A stretch of DNA of 48,277 nt, from positions 1 through 48,277 of the forward strand of contig JAFVRD010000003.1 in NCBI GenBank assembly GCA_017504435.1, in the 5' to 3' direction. A program made the translations under genes and the position numbers. This DNA comes from Lentisphaeria bacterium. GTDB taxonomy: Bacteria; Verrucomicrobiota; Lentisphaeria; Victivallales; Victivallaceae. The notes beneath the pieces were generated by a model. The model saw only the letters and a list, made by a program, of their open reading frames with translations, was not told the DNA's origin and made no database searches. This document shows positions 36,510 through 44,999 of this stretch, one piece after another; position 1 is the first letter of the stretch; each line of letters starts with the position of its first letter.

Positions 36510-36567
36510 GATGAATTCCCATTTCCTTAAAGTTATGGATTTTATAAACTTGATATGTTTTCCATTT

Positions 36568-36596
36568 AACATAATCTTGCCATTGAGAAAAATCAA
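36568..36596 (-). promoter_or_regulatory. Promoter of the DUF349 gene
   Basis: Minus-strand TTGATT (36591-36596), 17-bp spacer, TATGTT (36568-36573). The -35 extends as TTGATTTTTC, as at htpG and the CBM9-like gene. Confidence 0.5.
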
Positions 36597-36616
36597 CATA
36601 ATAATGGTTGTGCAAC

Positions 36617-36644
36617 TTGATTTTTCAGAGAAAAAAACTATATT
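36617..36644 (+). promoter_or_regulatory. Promoter of htpG
   Basis: TTGATT (36617-36622), 16-bp spacer, TATATT (36639-36644). The 13-base word TTGATTTTTCAGA is identical to that at 5020. No CIRCE-type inverted repeat is visible. Confidence 0.55.
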
Positions 36645-36698
36645 TAACACGAAAGCAATTTGCAAAATCAATAAAAATCAGAAAGGATATATTTTTTT

Positions 36699-38576
36699 AT
36701 GGGCAAAAAACGTGTTTTTAAGACCGAGGTGCAGCAGCTTTTGCAATTGATGATCCATTCACTTTATTCCAATCGGGACATTTTTTTGCGTGAATTGGTA
36801 GCCAACGCAGCTGATGCGTTGGACAAGGCCCGTTTTGAAAGTTTGACCGATCCGGCATCGGCGCGGGATTGGAAGATCCGCATTACTCCGGACAGTGAAA
36901 ATAAAACTCTTACGATCGCTGACAACGGTATCGGTATGACCGAAGAAGATGTGGTTGAGAACATCGGAACTATTGCCAAAAGCGGGACCAAAGCATTTTT
37001 GCAGATGCTGGAAGCCAGAGAAGATAAATCCGCAGATATGCCGGAGTTGATCGGACAATTCGGGGTCGGTTTTTATTCTGCGTTCATGGTGGCGGACAAA
37101 GTTGAATTGATCACCCGGCGCAATGGTGCTCCGGCGGTGAAGTGGAGCAGCAACGGTCAGGCGGATTATACTTTGGATGCGGCAGAAAAATCTGAACCCG
37201 GTACCGAGATCATTCTGCATCTCAAAGAAGATGCCGCGATTTATCTGGAAAGTTGGAAAATTTCGGAAATAGTCCGCCGTTATTCTGATTTTATTGCTTA
37301 TCCGATCGTCACTCCGGAAAAGAAAATCGATGAAGAAAAGAATGAAACCACCGGAGAGCGTGTGCTTAATTCCCAAAAAGCGATCTGGCTGCGTAAACCT
37401 TCGGAAATAACCGATGATGAGTATAAGAGTTTCTATACTCACTTATCCAACTTCGGCGGTACCGAATATTTGAAAGCTGTCCACATGACCGCCGAGGGAG
37501 CCAGTGAATTCAAAGCGTTATTGTTTCTGCCCAAGCAGGCTCCTTTCAATTTGCTGATGCCGGATATCCAGAAAAAAGGTTTGCAGCTTTACATCAAACG
37601 GATGTTTATTACCGATGAGTGCAAAGAATTGCTGCCGGATTATTTGCGTTTTGTCTGCGGAGTGGTCGATTCCAGTGATCTGCCGCTGAATGTTTCCCGT
37701 GAAATCCTGCAGCAGAATCCGCTGTTGGGGAAAATCCAGACCGCAGTTACCGGCAAAATCCTCTCCGAAATGAAAAAACTTTTGGAAAATGACCGGGAAA
37801 ATTATCAGAAATTCTTTGTTGAATTCGGCAAAATCATCAAAGAAGGTCTCCATACTGACCGGGCCAATGCCGAAAAACTCAAAGATATCGTAATGTATGA
37901 ATCCATGAATGGTGAAGTTGGCAAATATATTACCCTGAAAGAGTATGTCGATGCCATGCCGGAATCCCAGAAGGAAATCTATTACATCACCGGGGACAAA
38001 CGTGATGCGGTCGCTTCTTCTCCGGCATTGGAATATTTCCGCCGCAAAGGTATGGATGTGCTGTTTATGACCGATCCTATTGATGAATGGGTGATGCAGA
38101 GCATGTTCCAGTACATGAAAAAGAACTTCAAAAATATTCTCAAAGGCGATTTTGAGGATGCAGAAAACGCCGGCAAGATTGAAAAAGCGCAGAGTGAATT
38201 TGCCAAAACCGTGGAATTTCTGAAAAAAGAGCTGGCAGACAGTGTCAGTGAGGTCAAATTTTCCAGCCGTCTGGCAGACAGTCCCTGCTGTTTGATCGTG
38301 GATGGAGCGGCATTGAGTCCTCATTTGGAGCGGCTTTTCAAGGCGATGAATCAGGATGTTCCGGTGAGCAAACGCATTTTGGAATTGAATTGCGATCATC
38401 CGTTGATCCGGGCGTTTGAGAACCGCATTGCCGCCGGGGCGGATGAAGCGCAGTTGAGTAAATATGCCAAAGTGCTTTACGATCAGGCGTTGCTTTTGGA
38501 GGGCAGTCCTGTTGCCGATCCGGCTGAATTTGCCAGAAACGTGCAGGGGTTATTGAGTGCAGCGTTGGAAAAATGA
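36699..38576 (+). CDS. htpG: Molecular chaperone HtpG (Hsp90)
   Basis: A 625-residue bacterial Hsp90, an ATP-dependent cytoplasmic chaperone. The GHKL ATPase domain shows the N, G1 and G2 boxes: FLRELVANAADALDKARF, IADNGIGMTEEDV, and GTIAKSG with IGQFGVGFYSAFMVAD. The middle domain includes the conserved catalytic-loop region GVVDSSDLPLNVSRE with Arg, and the C-terminal dimerisation domain is present without a eukaryotic MEEVD tail. Length is normal. AAAGGA lies 11 bases before the ATG, slightly far. It is divergent from the DUF349 gene. Confidence 0.96.
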   Translation: MGKKRVFKTEVQQLLQLMIHSLYSNRDIFLRELVANAADALDKARFESLTDPASARDWKIRITPDSENKTLTIADNGIGMTEEDVVENIGTIAKSGTKAFLQMLEAREDKSADMPELIGQFGVGFYSAFMVADKVELITRRNGAPAVKWSSNGQADYTLDAAEKSEPGTEIILHLKEDAAIYLESWKISEIVRRYSDFIAYPIVTPEKKIDEEKNETTGERVLNSQKAIWLRKPSEITDDEYKSFYTHLSNFGGTEYLKAVHMTAEGASEFKALLFLPKQAPFNLLMPDIQKKGLQLYIKRMFITDECKELLPDYLRFVCGVVDSSDLPLNVSREILQQNPLLGKIQTAVTGKILSEMKKLLENDRENYQKFFVEFGKIIKEGLHTDRANAEKLKDIVMYESMNGEVGKYITLKEYVDAMPESQKEIYYITGDKRDAVASSPALEYFRRKGMDVLFMTDPIDEWVMQSMFQYMKKNFKNILKGDFEDAENAGKIEKAQSEFAKTVEFLKKELADSVSEVKFSSRLADSPCCLIVDGAALSPHLERLFKAMNQDVPVSKRILELNCDHPLIRAFENRIAAGADEAQLSKYAKVLYDQALLLEGSPVADPAEFARNVQGLLSAALEK

Positions 38577-38596
38577 ATGTTTTTTAATTAATGCAG

Positions 38597-38625
38597 TTGT
38601 AAAATCAACAAAACAGTGATATTTT
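38597..38625 (+). promoter_or_regulatory. Promoter of tRNA-Ser
   Basis: TTGTAA (38597-38602), 17-bp spacer, TATTTT (38620-38625), 20 bp before the tRNA. Confidence 0.5.
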
Positions 38626-38645
38626 ATAGCACATGTTTTGTATGC

Positions 38646-38733
38646 GGAAGAATGGTCGAGTGGTTTAAGGCAGCGGTCTTGAAAACCGCCGAGGGGCAAC
38701 TCTCCGAGGGTTCGAATCCCTCTTCTTCCGCCA
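38646..38733 (+). tRNA. tRNA-Ser (anticodon UGA)
   Basis: A class II tRNA: acceptor GGAAGAA with TTCTTCC, anticodon arm GCGGT-CTTGAAA-ACCGC giving TGA, a long variable arm, T arm GAGGG-TTCGAAT-CCCTC, discriminator G and encoded CCA (38731-38733). tRNA-Ser genes are frequent integration sites, and a broken integrase lies 1.1 kb downstream. Confidence 0.96.
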
Positions 38734-38993
38734 TTTTTTTTTGCCAAAAAAATGGCGAACGAAGACGTAAGTCTTCTCTTCACCGTGCGAAGCACAACTT
38801 CACTCAAAAGGCGCAGCCTTTTCTTCACATCTTCACCGAACTCCAGAGAAGACTTACTTGTGAAGACGTTTCATTCCGCTAACGCTCCATTTCACTTGTG
38901 AAGAGGTCAGCTTGCGCTGCCCGTGAAGTTGCCGCCTACGGCGGGAGGATGTGTTTCTTTTTACTGCGCTTCGCTTACACGGCGGCAAGCCGT
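38729..38993. repeat. Mosaic of small hairpins after tRNA-Ser
   Basis: At least seven compact hairpins in 265 bp: CGCCATTTTTTT/AAAAAAATGGCG (38729-38757, using the tRNA 3' end), GAAGAC-gtaa-GTCTTC (38761-38776), GTGC-gaa-GCAC (38785-38795), AAAAGGC-gca-GCCTTTT (38806-38822), CAGC-ttgc-GCTG (38908-38919), CCGCC-tac-GGCGG (38932-38944) and ACGGC-ggcaa-GCCGT (38979-38993). They are separated by the word CTTCAC in the left half and its complement GTGAAG in the right half. No protein-coding signal. It resembles nested insertion of short palindromic elements or a recombination-site region of an integrated element; I cannot name a family. Confidence 0.7.
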
Positions 38994-38994
38994 C

Positions 38995-39022
38995 TTGTAT
39001 TTTCTTTTTACAATGCTATATT
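38995..39022 (+). promoter_or_regulatory. Promoter of the small lipoprotein gene
   Basis: TTGTAT (38995-39000), 16-bp spacer, TATATT (39017-39022), 23 bp before the start codon, with AAAGGAG in between. Confidence 0.55.
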
Positions 39023-39045
39023 AACTCCACAAAGGAGATCATCTT

Positions 39046-39447
39046 ATGGCAGAATGCAAGTTGCGTACACTCATCATATCTGTTTTTTGTATTGCGTTTT
39101 TATCTGGTTGTAGTTCAGCATCAAATATTTCGCCTGAAATCGTTTGCGGTAAATGGCAAATGTATGCCGCCGATACGGGGCGCAATGGCAAAGAACAGAA
39201 ACAACCAATAACTTATACCTTTATGCCAGATGGAAAATATGTTTCCCGTCTTACAGAAAGTACACCCGAAGAAACAACAGGAAAATGGGAAATAAAAGAT
39301 GGGAAATTGTTATTAAGTGAAACAAAAAATAATATTGCAGCATATACATATAGCAAAGAACAGGGACAGACCTTTACCTATGTTGCTTATGAAAAAACAT
39401 TTTTCCCCAAGGGAGTAACTTTTATTTTACGAAAAATAGTACCCTGA
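39046..39447 (+). CDS. Small lipocalin-like lipoprotein, foreign-looking
   Basis: A 133-residue predicted lipoprotein: basic start, hydrophobic core (TLIISVFCIAFL), lipobox LSGC, so Cys22 is acylated. The mature part is all-beta with the pattern of lipocalin-like or META-like small domains: VCGKWQMYAADTG, ITYTFMPDGKYVSR, TTGKWEIKDGKLLLSE, FTYVAYEK. Ligand or function unknown. AAGGAG lies eight bases before the ATG. Codon use is clearly more AT-rich (many AAA, ATA, ACA, AAT codons) than the neighbours, and it sits between tRNA-Ser and a broken integrase, so it was probably brought in with a mobile element. Confidence 0.75.
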   Translation: MAECKLRTLIISVFCIAFLSGCSSASNISPEIVCGKWQMYAADTGRNGKEQKQPITYTFMPDGKYVSRLTESTPEETTGKWEIKDGKLLLSETKNNIAAYTYSKEQGQTFTYVAYEKTFFPKGVTFILRKIVP

Positions 39448-39833
39448 GTTTTTCTGAATAAAAGTGAAGTGATTTTCAGAAATTCATTTCACAGCGAAAT
39501 TCTGAGTTTTCAAGCTCAAAATGCGTTTCAGAATGGCGGGGGAAGATAAAAAAGCCAGCCGACATTTTTGTGCTTATTTTGCCTCAATCAGTACCATTTA
39601 GTACCGTTTGGGGTTTGCATCTTGCAAAAAACAGACCGTTTTCAGCTATATCCGGGAATAGACAGAGGTCATTGCAAAAGTCAATTAAAAAGTGATTGAA
39701 CTCTTATCGTTGATGAGATAAAATCGGTAGTTTGAGTTGGCTACTGAATAATTAACCAACGAAAACGCCCTGTTTTTAGATCACAACGGGAATATTCAAG
39801 GATTTTTAAGAATTTTTGGAAGGACATCAAGAT
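39448..39833. other. Intergenic region of mobile-element remnant
   Basis: AT-rich sequence without coding signal. It contains the tandem words AGTACCATTT and AGTACCGTTT (near 39590-39610) and short palindromes such as AATTCATTTCACAGCGAAATTC. No copy of the tRNA-Ser 3' end was found, so a right attachment site is not visible. Confidence 0.5.
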
Positions 39834-40148
39834 ATGGAAAACGATATGGCTCTCCAAAAAATCAAACTCAAGATCGGTACCGTTTATCAGAAAGAACCCA
39901 ACGGTATCTACTACTTCCGCTATCAGGTCAATGGAGCAAGAAAAGCGATCAGTTTGAAAACCCGCAACAAACAGCAGGCACTCAAAGAAGCAGAAAAGCA
40001 TGTGCCGCTGCTTCAGACTACCTCATCTGAAGTTATTGCAGCCCATGTTCAACATGCCCGCAATCTGGCAACCCCGGAAAAGAATTTGCTTCTTTATCAG
40101 GCTTGGGAAGAATATGAGAAAAGTCCCGACCGGGCAGACTCCCGATAA
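39834..40148 (+). pseudogene. Tyrosine recombinase/phage-type integrase, N-terminal fragment
   Basis: 104 residues matching only the N-terminus of a tyrosine integrase: a small beta DNA-arm-binding-like domain (GTVYQKEPNGIYYFRYQVNG, ARKAISLKTRNKQQALKEAE) and the beginning of the core-binding helix (YQAWEEYEKSPDRADS). Translation stops there; a complete enzyme would need another 200-300 residues including the R-H-R-Y catalytic domain, which is absent. The frame ends two bases before the stop of the convergent GH2 gene, so the rest was replaced or deleted at about 40145. ATG 39834 with AAGGA nine bases upstream is taken as the start. The fragment is the clearest sign of a decayed element integrated at tRNA-Ser. 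Confidence 0.75.
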
Positions 40149-40150
40149 AG

Positions 40151-42541
40151 TTACTTCAATTTGCTCAAATCGACCTGCGCTTCCTCCCAGAACAATGTAT
40201 CTTCCACGGGCTTGTTGTCGATTTCCCAGAAGTGGTTCATCACATCTTCAGGTTTGTTTCCTGCTTGGGTAACTTGTTGCAGAAACTCCCGCAATTCGGC
40301 AACGGAAATATGCTCTGTTGCCGTAAACTCTTCCGGATGATTCAGCAACGCCGCCAGCAAGTTTACGGTTACCGGAGTGTTGACAAAATCCGTCGGAATA
40401 AGCGTGCATACTGTAAGCGTGCCATTGCCGACTTTTACGGAAAAGAGGTGCGAAAAATTCCGCAGCGTGTCTTCGGCAATAAAATCTTTTTCACCGTAAA
40501 TCAACCCCCGCATCCGGTCGCGTACCGGCTTGTCGATGCCGCAGATGATTTCACGCACCGCAAAGGGAAACTTATCCAGATTGATTTTGCAATTATTTTC
40601 CAGAAGCTCCTGCATGTTGGTGGTGAAATATTTCTCCATCGCCAGTTTATCGCAGATAAATTTTGAAGTGATATAGCCGCCAAGATTACTGCCGCGATCC
40701 CAGATGCACGGTTTGAAACGCTCCCGCGATGCCGGCAGAATATATTGATTATCAGTGGAATCCAGATGATAAAGCAGCATGACATGTTTGCCGTTATCCA
40801 GTTTTTCCAGCACCGCATCGTTCAATGTGTCGGTCAGATAAAGATTGCTGTTTTCATCCGCCGGAACAGAGTTGATGAAATCGGTAAGTTTTTTGTCATG
40901 CAATGCTAATTCAGCTTTTTTAATAATATTTATCTGCGGATATAACCACAAATCCCAACTGTTGGTCAATACCACATCGCCGGAAATAAATTCAGCTGAA
41001 ACGGTGATTTTTTCTGCTTTATCTGACGGGGTAAAATTGCTCTGTAAAGTAACCAATTTATGCAATCCGCCAACAACAGAAACATATTCTCCACGCCAGA
41101 AAACTTCATTATTACAGCGGATCGTCAATGTTCCAACCATCCGCACCTGCGGCAGATAATTGGAAATGAAAAACTGCATATTCACGGTTTCGCCGTGATA
41201 AAACACCTCTTTGCCAAAGTCGGCAAGCAGTACAGCATCGCTGTTGAATTGGCGCATCCACGCGGCATCAATGTATTTGTCATTGTCAAAAAAGTCCACG
41301 ATGCCATTTTTATTTTCGTACTTTAAGCAATCGGCAAATTGGAGCATTTCAAAGCCGCAAAGATGGGAAAAACGCAACCGTTCCAAGTATATTTTCATCG
41401 CAGTTTGCTTGAAAATCTGTGAGCCGTGAATGTAATCCGGCATTTTGCTTTCCAGATTTTTCGCTTTTATCAGTGCGGGTAAATCGGTCATATAGCGGGG
41501 TTTGCGGATGTCGTGAGATTTCAGATATTCCTCCCCGGCGGCGGCACAGAATTCATCAAATTGACGGTTGAGTTTTTCATAATCGACCATCTCGATGTAG
41601 TGTAACGCTTCGTGGGCGAAAACCGGACGCTGATTGACCATTTCCCGGTGGATAGCGGCACTGCCGCAAGCGGTGTTGACGGTTTCGTCTACCGGGACAC
41701 GGTGCATGGAATCATCAAAACGCCAGCACTCATCGCTGGAAAACATTTCCGAATGATGTTTGTACGGCAGATAGTAGGCAAAGTGTTGGGAATAAACATC
41801 CGCCGTGTCCCGGTCAAATTCGCCCCAGCCGGAGTTGTCCATCAGCAATTTCCCCGGAGCAAGTTCTCTGCCTTCAGCGATCAATTTTTTGACAATATCT
41901 CTTTTGCCTGCATCGTGCATTTCGTTGCCGATGCAGAAAATCGCCAGCGACGGATGGTTTCGGTAACGCAGCAAAGTTTCCTGCCACAAATCGGCGTCAA
42001 CGTTCAAATGTTTTTTATTGCCCTGCTCGTCGTGGCGATAGGCAAATCCAAGTTCCAAGTGGATGAGAAAACCCAGTTCATCTGCCGCTTCTACAAAAGA
42101 TTCATCAGGGATCGTGCTGTGAAAACGCACGAGATTAAACCCGTACTTTTTTGCCTGCCGGATATATTTTTCATAGGCGGCTTTTTCCGTTAAACCGGTC
42201 ATATTCGGGTGATCGTGAGCGACGATGCCCCGGATAACGCCCCGCAGAAACAGAGGATTGCCGTTCAACCGGACAAAAGTGTTGTTTTCCGCATTCAAAT
42301 CGGTAAACCCGAAACGGCAGGAAGTGTCCGCAGAAGTGAATGTATACAAATACGGCTTATCCGGAGTCCACATCTGTAAATTTGAAGCATCAATAATGGT
42401 ATATTCGCCATTGTTGCCCAATATTTTTATCGCCACCTCACTGTCGGCGGCATCCGTAATGCGCCATGAAGATACTGCGGCAGAGTGTTTTACCAGTAAA
42501 CGTTTGGCAGTTGTATCACTGAAAATGTGTAATTCTGACAT
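40151..42541 (-). CDS. GH2 beta-glycosidase lacking the N-terminal sugar-binding domain
   Basis: A 796-residue glycoside hydrolase family 2 protein (beta-galactosidase, glucuronidase or mannosidase type). The barrel entry VRLNGNPLFLRGV and the acid/base segment FCIGNEMHD (Glu207) are clear; the nucleophile is probably Glu in FAHEALHY, which I infer from spacing. Normal GH2 enzymes have a jelly-roll of about 180 residues and then an Ig-like domain before the barrel; here only about 75 residues, part of the Ig-like domain, precede it. After the barrel lie beta and alpha/beta domains (YLTDTLNDAVLEKL, MLLYHLDSTDNQ, RGSNLGGY). No signal peptide. The start is ATG 42541 (MSELHIF). It follows the GH78 gene by 14 bp. 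Activity may be altered or lost; the shortened N-terminus is original or degraded. Confidence 0.82.
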   Translation of the reverse strand: MSELHIFSDTTAKRLLVKHSAAVSSWRITDAADSEVAIKILGNNGEYTIIDASNLQMWTPDKPYLYTFTSADTSCRFGFTDLNAENNTFVRLNGNPLFLRGVIRGIVAHDHPNMTGLTEKAAYEKYIRQAKKYGFNLVRFHSTIPDESFVEAADELGFLIHLELGFAYRHDEQGNKKHLNVDADLWQETLLRYRNHPSLAIFCIGNEMHDAGKRDIVKKLIAEGRELAPGKLLMDNSGWGEFDRDTADVYSQHFAYYLPYKHHSEMFSSDECWRFDDSMHRVPVDETVNTACGSAAIHREMVNQRPVFAHEALHYIEMVDYEKLNRQFDEFCAAAGEEYLKSHDIRKPRYMTDLPALIKAKNLESKMPDYIHGSQIFKQTAMKIYLERLRFSHLCGFEMLQFADCLKYENKNGIVDFFDNDKYIDAAWMRQFNSDAVLLADFGKEVFYHGETVNMQFFISNYLPQVRMVGTLTIRCNNEVFWRGEYVSVVGGLHKLVTLQSNFTPSDKAEKITVSAEFISGDVVLTNSWDLWLYPQINIIKKAELALHDKKLTDFINSVPADENSNLYLTDTLNDAVLEKLDNGKHVMLLYHLDSTDNQYILPASRERFKPCIWDRGSNLGGYITSKFICDKLAMEKYFTTNMQELLENNCKINLDKFPFAVREIICGIDKPVRDRMRGLIYGEKDFIAEDTLRNFSHLFSVKVGNGTLTVCTLIPTDFVNTPVTVNLLAALLNHPEEFTATEHISVAELREFLQQVTQAGNKPEDVMNHFWEIDNKPVEDTLFWEEAQVDLSKLK

Positions 42542-42555
42542 ATTTTTTATTCCTG

Positions 42556-44928
42556 TTAAATTTTTGAATCTTTCCACTCCAACGACCAGTTTCCGGCGGT
42601 AAATTCGCCTGCCGGAGTGCTGGCGGTACAGTTTTCCGGAACATAAAGTGCTGCCGTGAATTTGCCGTCAGCGCATTTCCATTTGCAGCGGATCGTGCCG
42701 TGGGGAGTGGGAACTCTGCCTTGAGCGAAACCGATTTCCGGAGTAAGCGGAGCAAACGCAAAATGGGTAAATCCCGGTTCAATTGGGCGTATTCCCAGAA
42801 CGGCAGTTTGCAAAAATGCCGCCGGAGCAGAACTGAATCCGTGACACAGACTTGCCGAACCGCCGAAACCGGCTTTGCCGATTTTATGAACGCCGTTTTC
42901 CCAGAGGGTCGGAGTCCCGGAGTCAAGCATTTTGCCCCAATGTTTACGGATAAGTTTCAGCGCATCGGCAGTTGAACCGCCATGTTCCATCGCATCGAGC
43001 AGAAAGATATTGTAGTAGAGTTCCGGCGTGAGCAAAGTTTCATCGTTCATCGCGGCACAGAGCTTTTTATCCACTCCGGCGAGGAGAGCCAGTGCGTGAA
43101 CCAGACGTGATGTGTCGGTGACATTGCACGCTTCATCCGGCGGGACACCGAGGATTTTCAGCCATGCTTCACTGGCATGGGGATCGCTGTCGGTGTTGAT
43201 GAAAACGCCTTTTTCACGGTTGTAAAACACTTTGATTGTCGCTTCACGGATTGCTGCTAATTCTGCTTCAGAGGTGAATTCTTTTTCATTTACGGCGGCA
43301 CAAAGAGCATTGGTCGCGCGGGCGGCAATGATGTAGAGGAAGTTCATCAACGCAGTACCTTTTCCGGAAAAATCCATGCCGTTCAATTCAAATGACCAGT
43401 CGATGAAGTTCCAGTATTTCGCGGGCGGGATCATTACGCGGCGTTCATCAAACCACGAGGAAAAAGTCTGCATCATATTGCGCAACGGCAGCAGATATTC
43501 TTTGACCGTGCTTAAATCGCCGATGTGCAGATAGTATTCGTACAGAGTAATCGCCAGCGTCAGGTCGCCGGAGAGGATGATGCGGAAATCAATGCTGCCG
43601 TCCTCCGGGCTTTCGGTCGCCATCGAGGGGATATTGCAAGGGAAAAGCGTATCGCGCCGGGTCTGACCGAACACCATTTGCAGCATCCGTTTGTGGATGC
43701 GCGGATCGCCGAAAATTTTCAGGGCAGTACGGTTTTCAATGAAAAAATCGTTGCAGTAAAAGAGCCGTTCCCGCCACGGACAATCGGTAAACACATCAGT
43801 TGTACACGCCGAAAGCGTTTCTGCCGAAGTTTCCCATAGGCGGTTGAGCTGATAGTCGGCGCAGAAAAAATCTCCCCGGCGGGTAAACGGATAGCGGCGG
43901 TCGATCGCCCGTACCGCATGAAGTGTTACCGGCGAAGTCAGGTTGCGGCAGGTGATCTGGATCATCCGGAAGCCGCGCTCCATCAGCAAGTTGCCGATTT
44001 TCTGTCTGCCTTCTTTCAATATGTAACGGTCGGTAAATTGATAACTCGGATTGGTGTGGGTATGATCGGCACGCAGCCGGTCGCCGTACAATTCCTCTTC
44101 GTAAGCGATATCGACTACCGTTCCCGCCACGGCGGTCAACTCGACTTCTGCCCAGCCGGAAACTTCTTTGTCAAAATCAATGACCATCGTCACGCCACCG
44201 TTATTTTCCGGCAGGGGAAGCGTAATATCGTGTTCGCCTCCGGTGGCAAGCGAAACCAGTTGTGTTTCACTGCCCGGTGGCAATGGAAAATGCGGCTCTG
44301 AAGTCGAGAGTTTAGCGATGGCAATATCATTCAGGTCACACGCCGGAACAAATGCCGCCACCGGAATATCTACCGGCAATACGATTGTTTCCAGCGGCAT
44401 CGGAATATCGCGTTTGAGCAGAGATTTCCGGTGCAGGGGAGAGTCCGCCGGGATCATCACTGTTTCAACCGCGATCGCTTCTTTTTGCAGATCCCGCCAC
44501 TCGGCATAGCCGGATTGGCGGGTAAAAAGCGGACCATCGGTGCGCCATTCGGTCAGGCAGAGAAAACTTTGCCATGAAGCATCACTTGTTATATCGCCGA
44601 CCGCGATCCGTACTGCCGGGGTGATCGGCAGACTTGCTTCGGCGGGATAGTTCATGCAGACGCAGAGTGCAGAAATCCGGTTTTCCCCAACGTGAAGCAA
44701 GGGGGCAATGTCGTACTCATCGTAAAAGAATACGGTACGTGAACCGCGTGCCGGACCGCGCCCGGCAAGCTGACCGTTGACCTCCAACAGATAGTTGCCG
44801 TCGCAGGCAATCTGCAGCAGACAACGCTCCGGCACGTGGTCAAAGGTGATATTTTTTGCCACTTTGTAGTGGCACGGAGTATATTTTTCTGCTCCTGCCG
44901 GAGCGATCCATTGGGCGTGTTCAATCAT
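42556..44928 (-). CDS. GH78-like alpha-L-rhamnosidase
   Basis: A 790-residue protein of the alpha-L-rhamnosidase (GH78) type. N-terminal jelly-roll domains are visible (ITFDHVPERCLLQIACDGNY, LEVNGQLAGRGPARG, YDIAPLLHVGENRISAL). The (alpha/alpha)6 barrel starts near residue 345 (FFCADYQLNRLWETSAETL) and carries TDVFTDCPWRERLFYCND, the family acidic loop, though the usual RLGWTGD reads RLFYCND. The C-terminal sandwich shows HGFSSAPAAFLQTAVLGIRP and EPGFTHFAFAP, typical of GH78. It releases terminal rhamnose from plant pectin or glycosides. No signal peptide, so intracellular. The ribosome binding site is weak. It is followed by GH2 14 bp downstream; together they could process an imported rhamnosyl-galactoside or rhamnogalacturonan fragment (inference). 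Confidence 0.82.
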   Translation of the reverse strand: MIEHAQWIAPAGAEKYTPCHYKVAKNITFDHVPERCLLQIACDGNYLLEVNGQLAGRGPARGSRTVFFYDEYDIAPLLHVGENRISALCVCMNYPAEASLPITPAVRIAVGDITSDASWQSFLCLTEWRTDGPLFTRQSGYAEWRDLQKEAIAVETVMIPADSPLHRKSLLKRDIPMPLETIVLPVDIPVAAFVPACDLNDIAIAKLSTSEPHFPLPPGSETQLVSLATGGEHDITLPLPENNGGVTMVIDFDKEVSGWAEVELTAVAGTVVDIAYEEELYGDRLRADHTHTNPSYQFTDRYILKEGRQKIGNLLMERGFRMIQITCRNLTSPVTLHAVRAIDRRYPFTRRGDFFCADYQLNRLWETSAETLSACTTDVFTDCPWRERLFYCNDFFIENRTALKIFGDPRIHKRMLQMVFGQTRRDTLFPCNIPSMATESPEDGSIDFRIILSGDLTLAITLYEYYLHIGDLSTVKEYLLPLRNMMQTFSSWFDERRVMIPPAKYWNFIDWSFELNGMDFSGKGTALMNFLYIIAARATNALCAAVNEKEFTSEAELAAIREATIKVFYNREKGVFINTDSDPHASEAWLKILGVPPDEACNVTDTSRLVHALALLAGVDKKLCAAMNDETLLTPELYYNIFLLDAMEHGGSTADALKLIRKHWGKMLDSGTPTLWENGVHKIGKAGFGGSASLCHGFSSAPAAFLQTAVLGIRPIEPGFTHFAFAPLTPEIGFAQGRVPTPHGTIRCKWKCADGKFTAALYVPENCTASTPAGEFTAGNWSLEWKDSKI

Positions 44929-44946
44929 AACTTTTTCAAAAAAACG

Positions 44947-44984
44947 GTTAAAAACGCCCGGAGCGTTTTGTAACGTTCCGGGCG
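44947..44984 (-). terminator. Rho-independent terminator after the second 37-residue peptide
   Basis: On the minus strand CGCCCGGAACG (44984-44974) pairs with CGCTCCGGGCG (44965-44955), one mismatch, then TTTTTAA. It starts 15 bp after the peptide stop, so the giant protein and peptide are probably one transcript, and it separates them from the GH78-GH2 genes. Confidence 0.85.
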
Positions 44985-44999
44985 AAATTTTTGACTCAA

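Noticed and set aside
38741-38990. CRISPR array after tRNA-Ser
   Set aside because: The repeated word CTTCAC/GTGAAG is only six bases, spacing is irregular, orientation changes halfway, and no cas genes are present.
44929-44999. Separate promoter for the GH78-GH2 genes
   Set aside because: The space is mostly the terminator of the peptide gene; I found no -35/-10 pair, so their promoter is unresolved.
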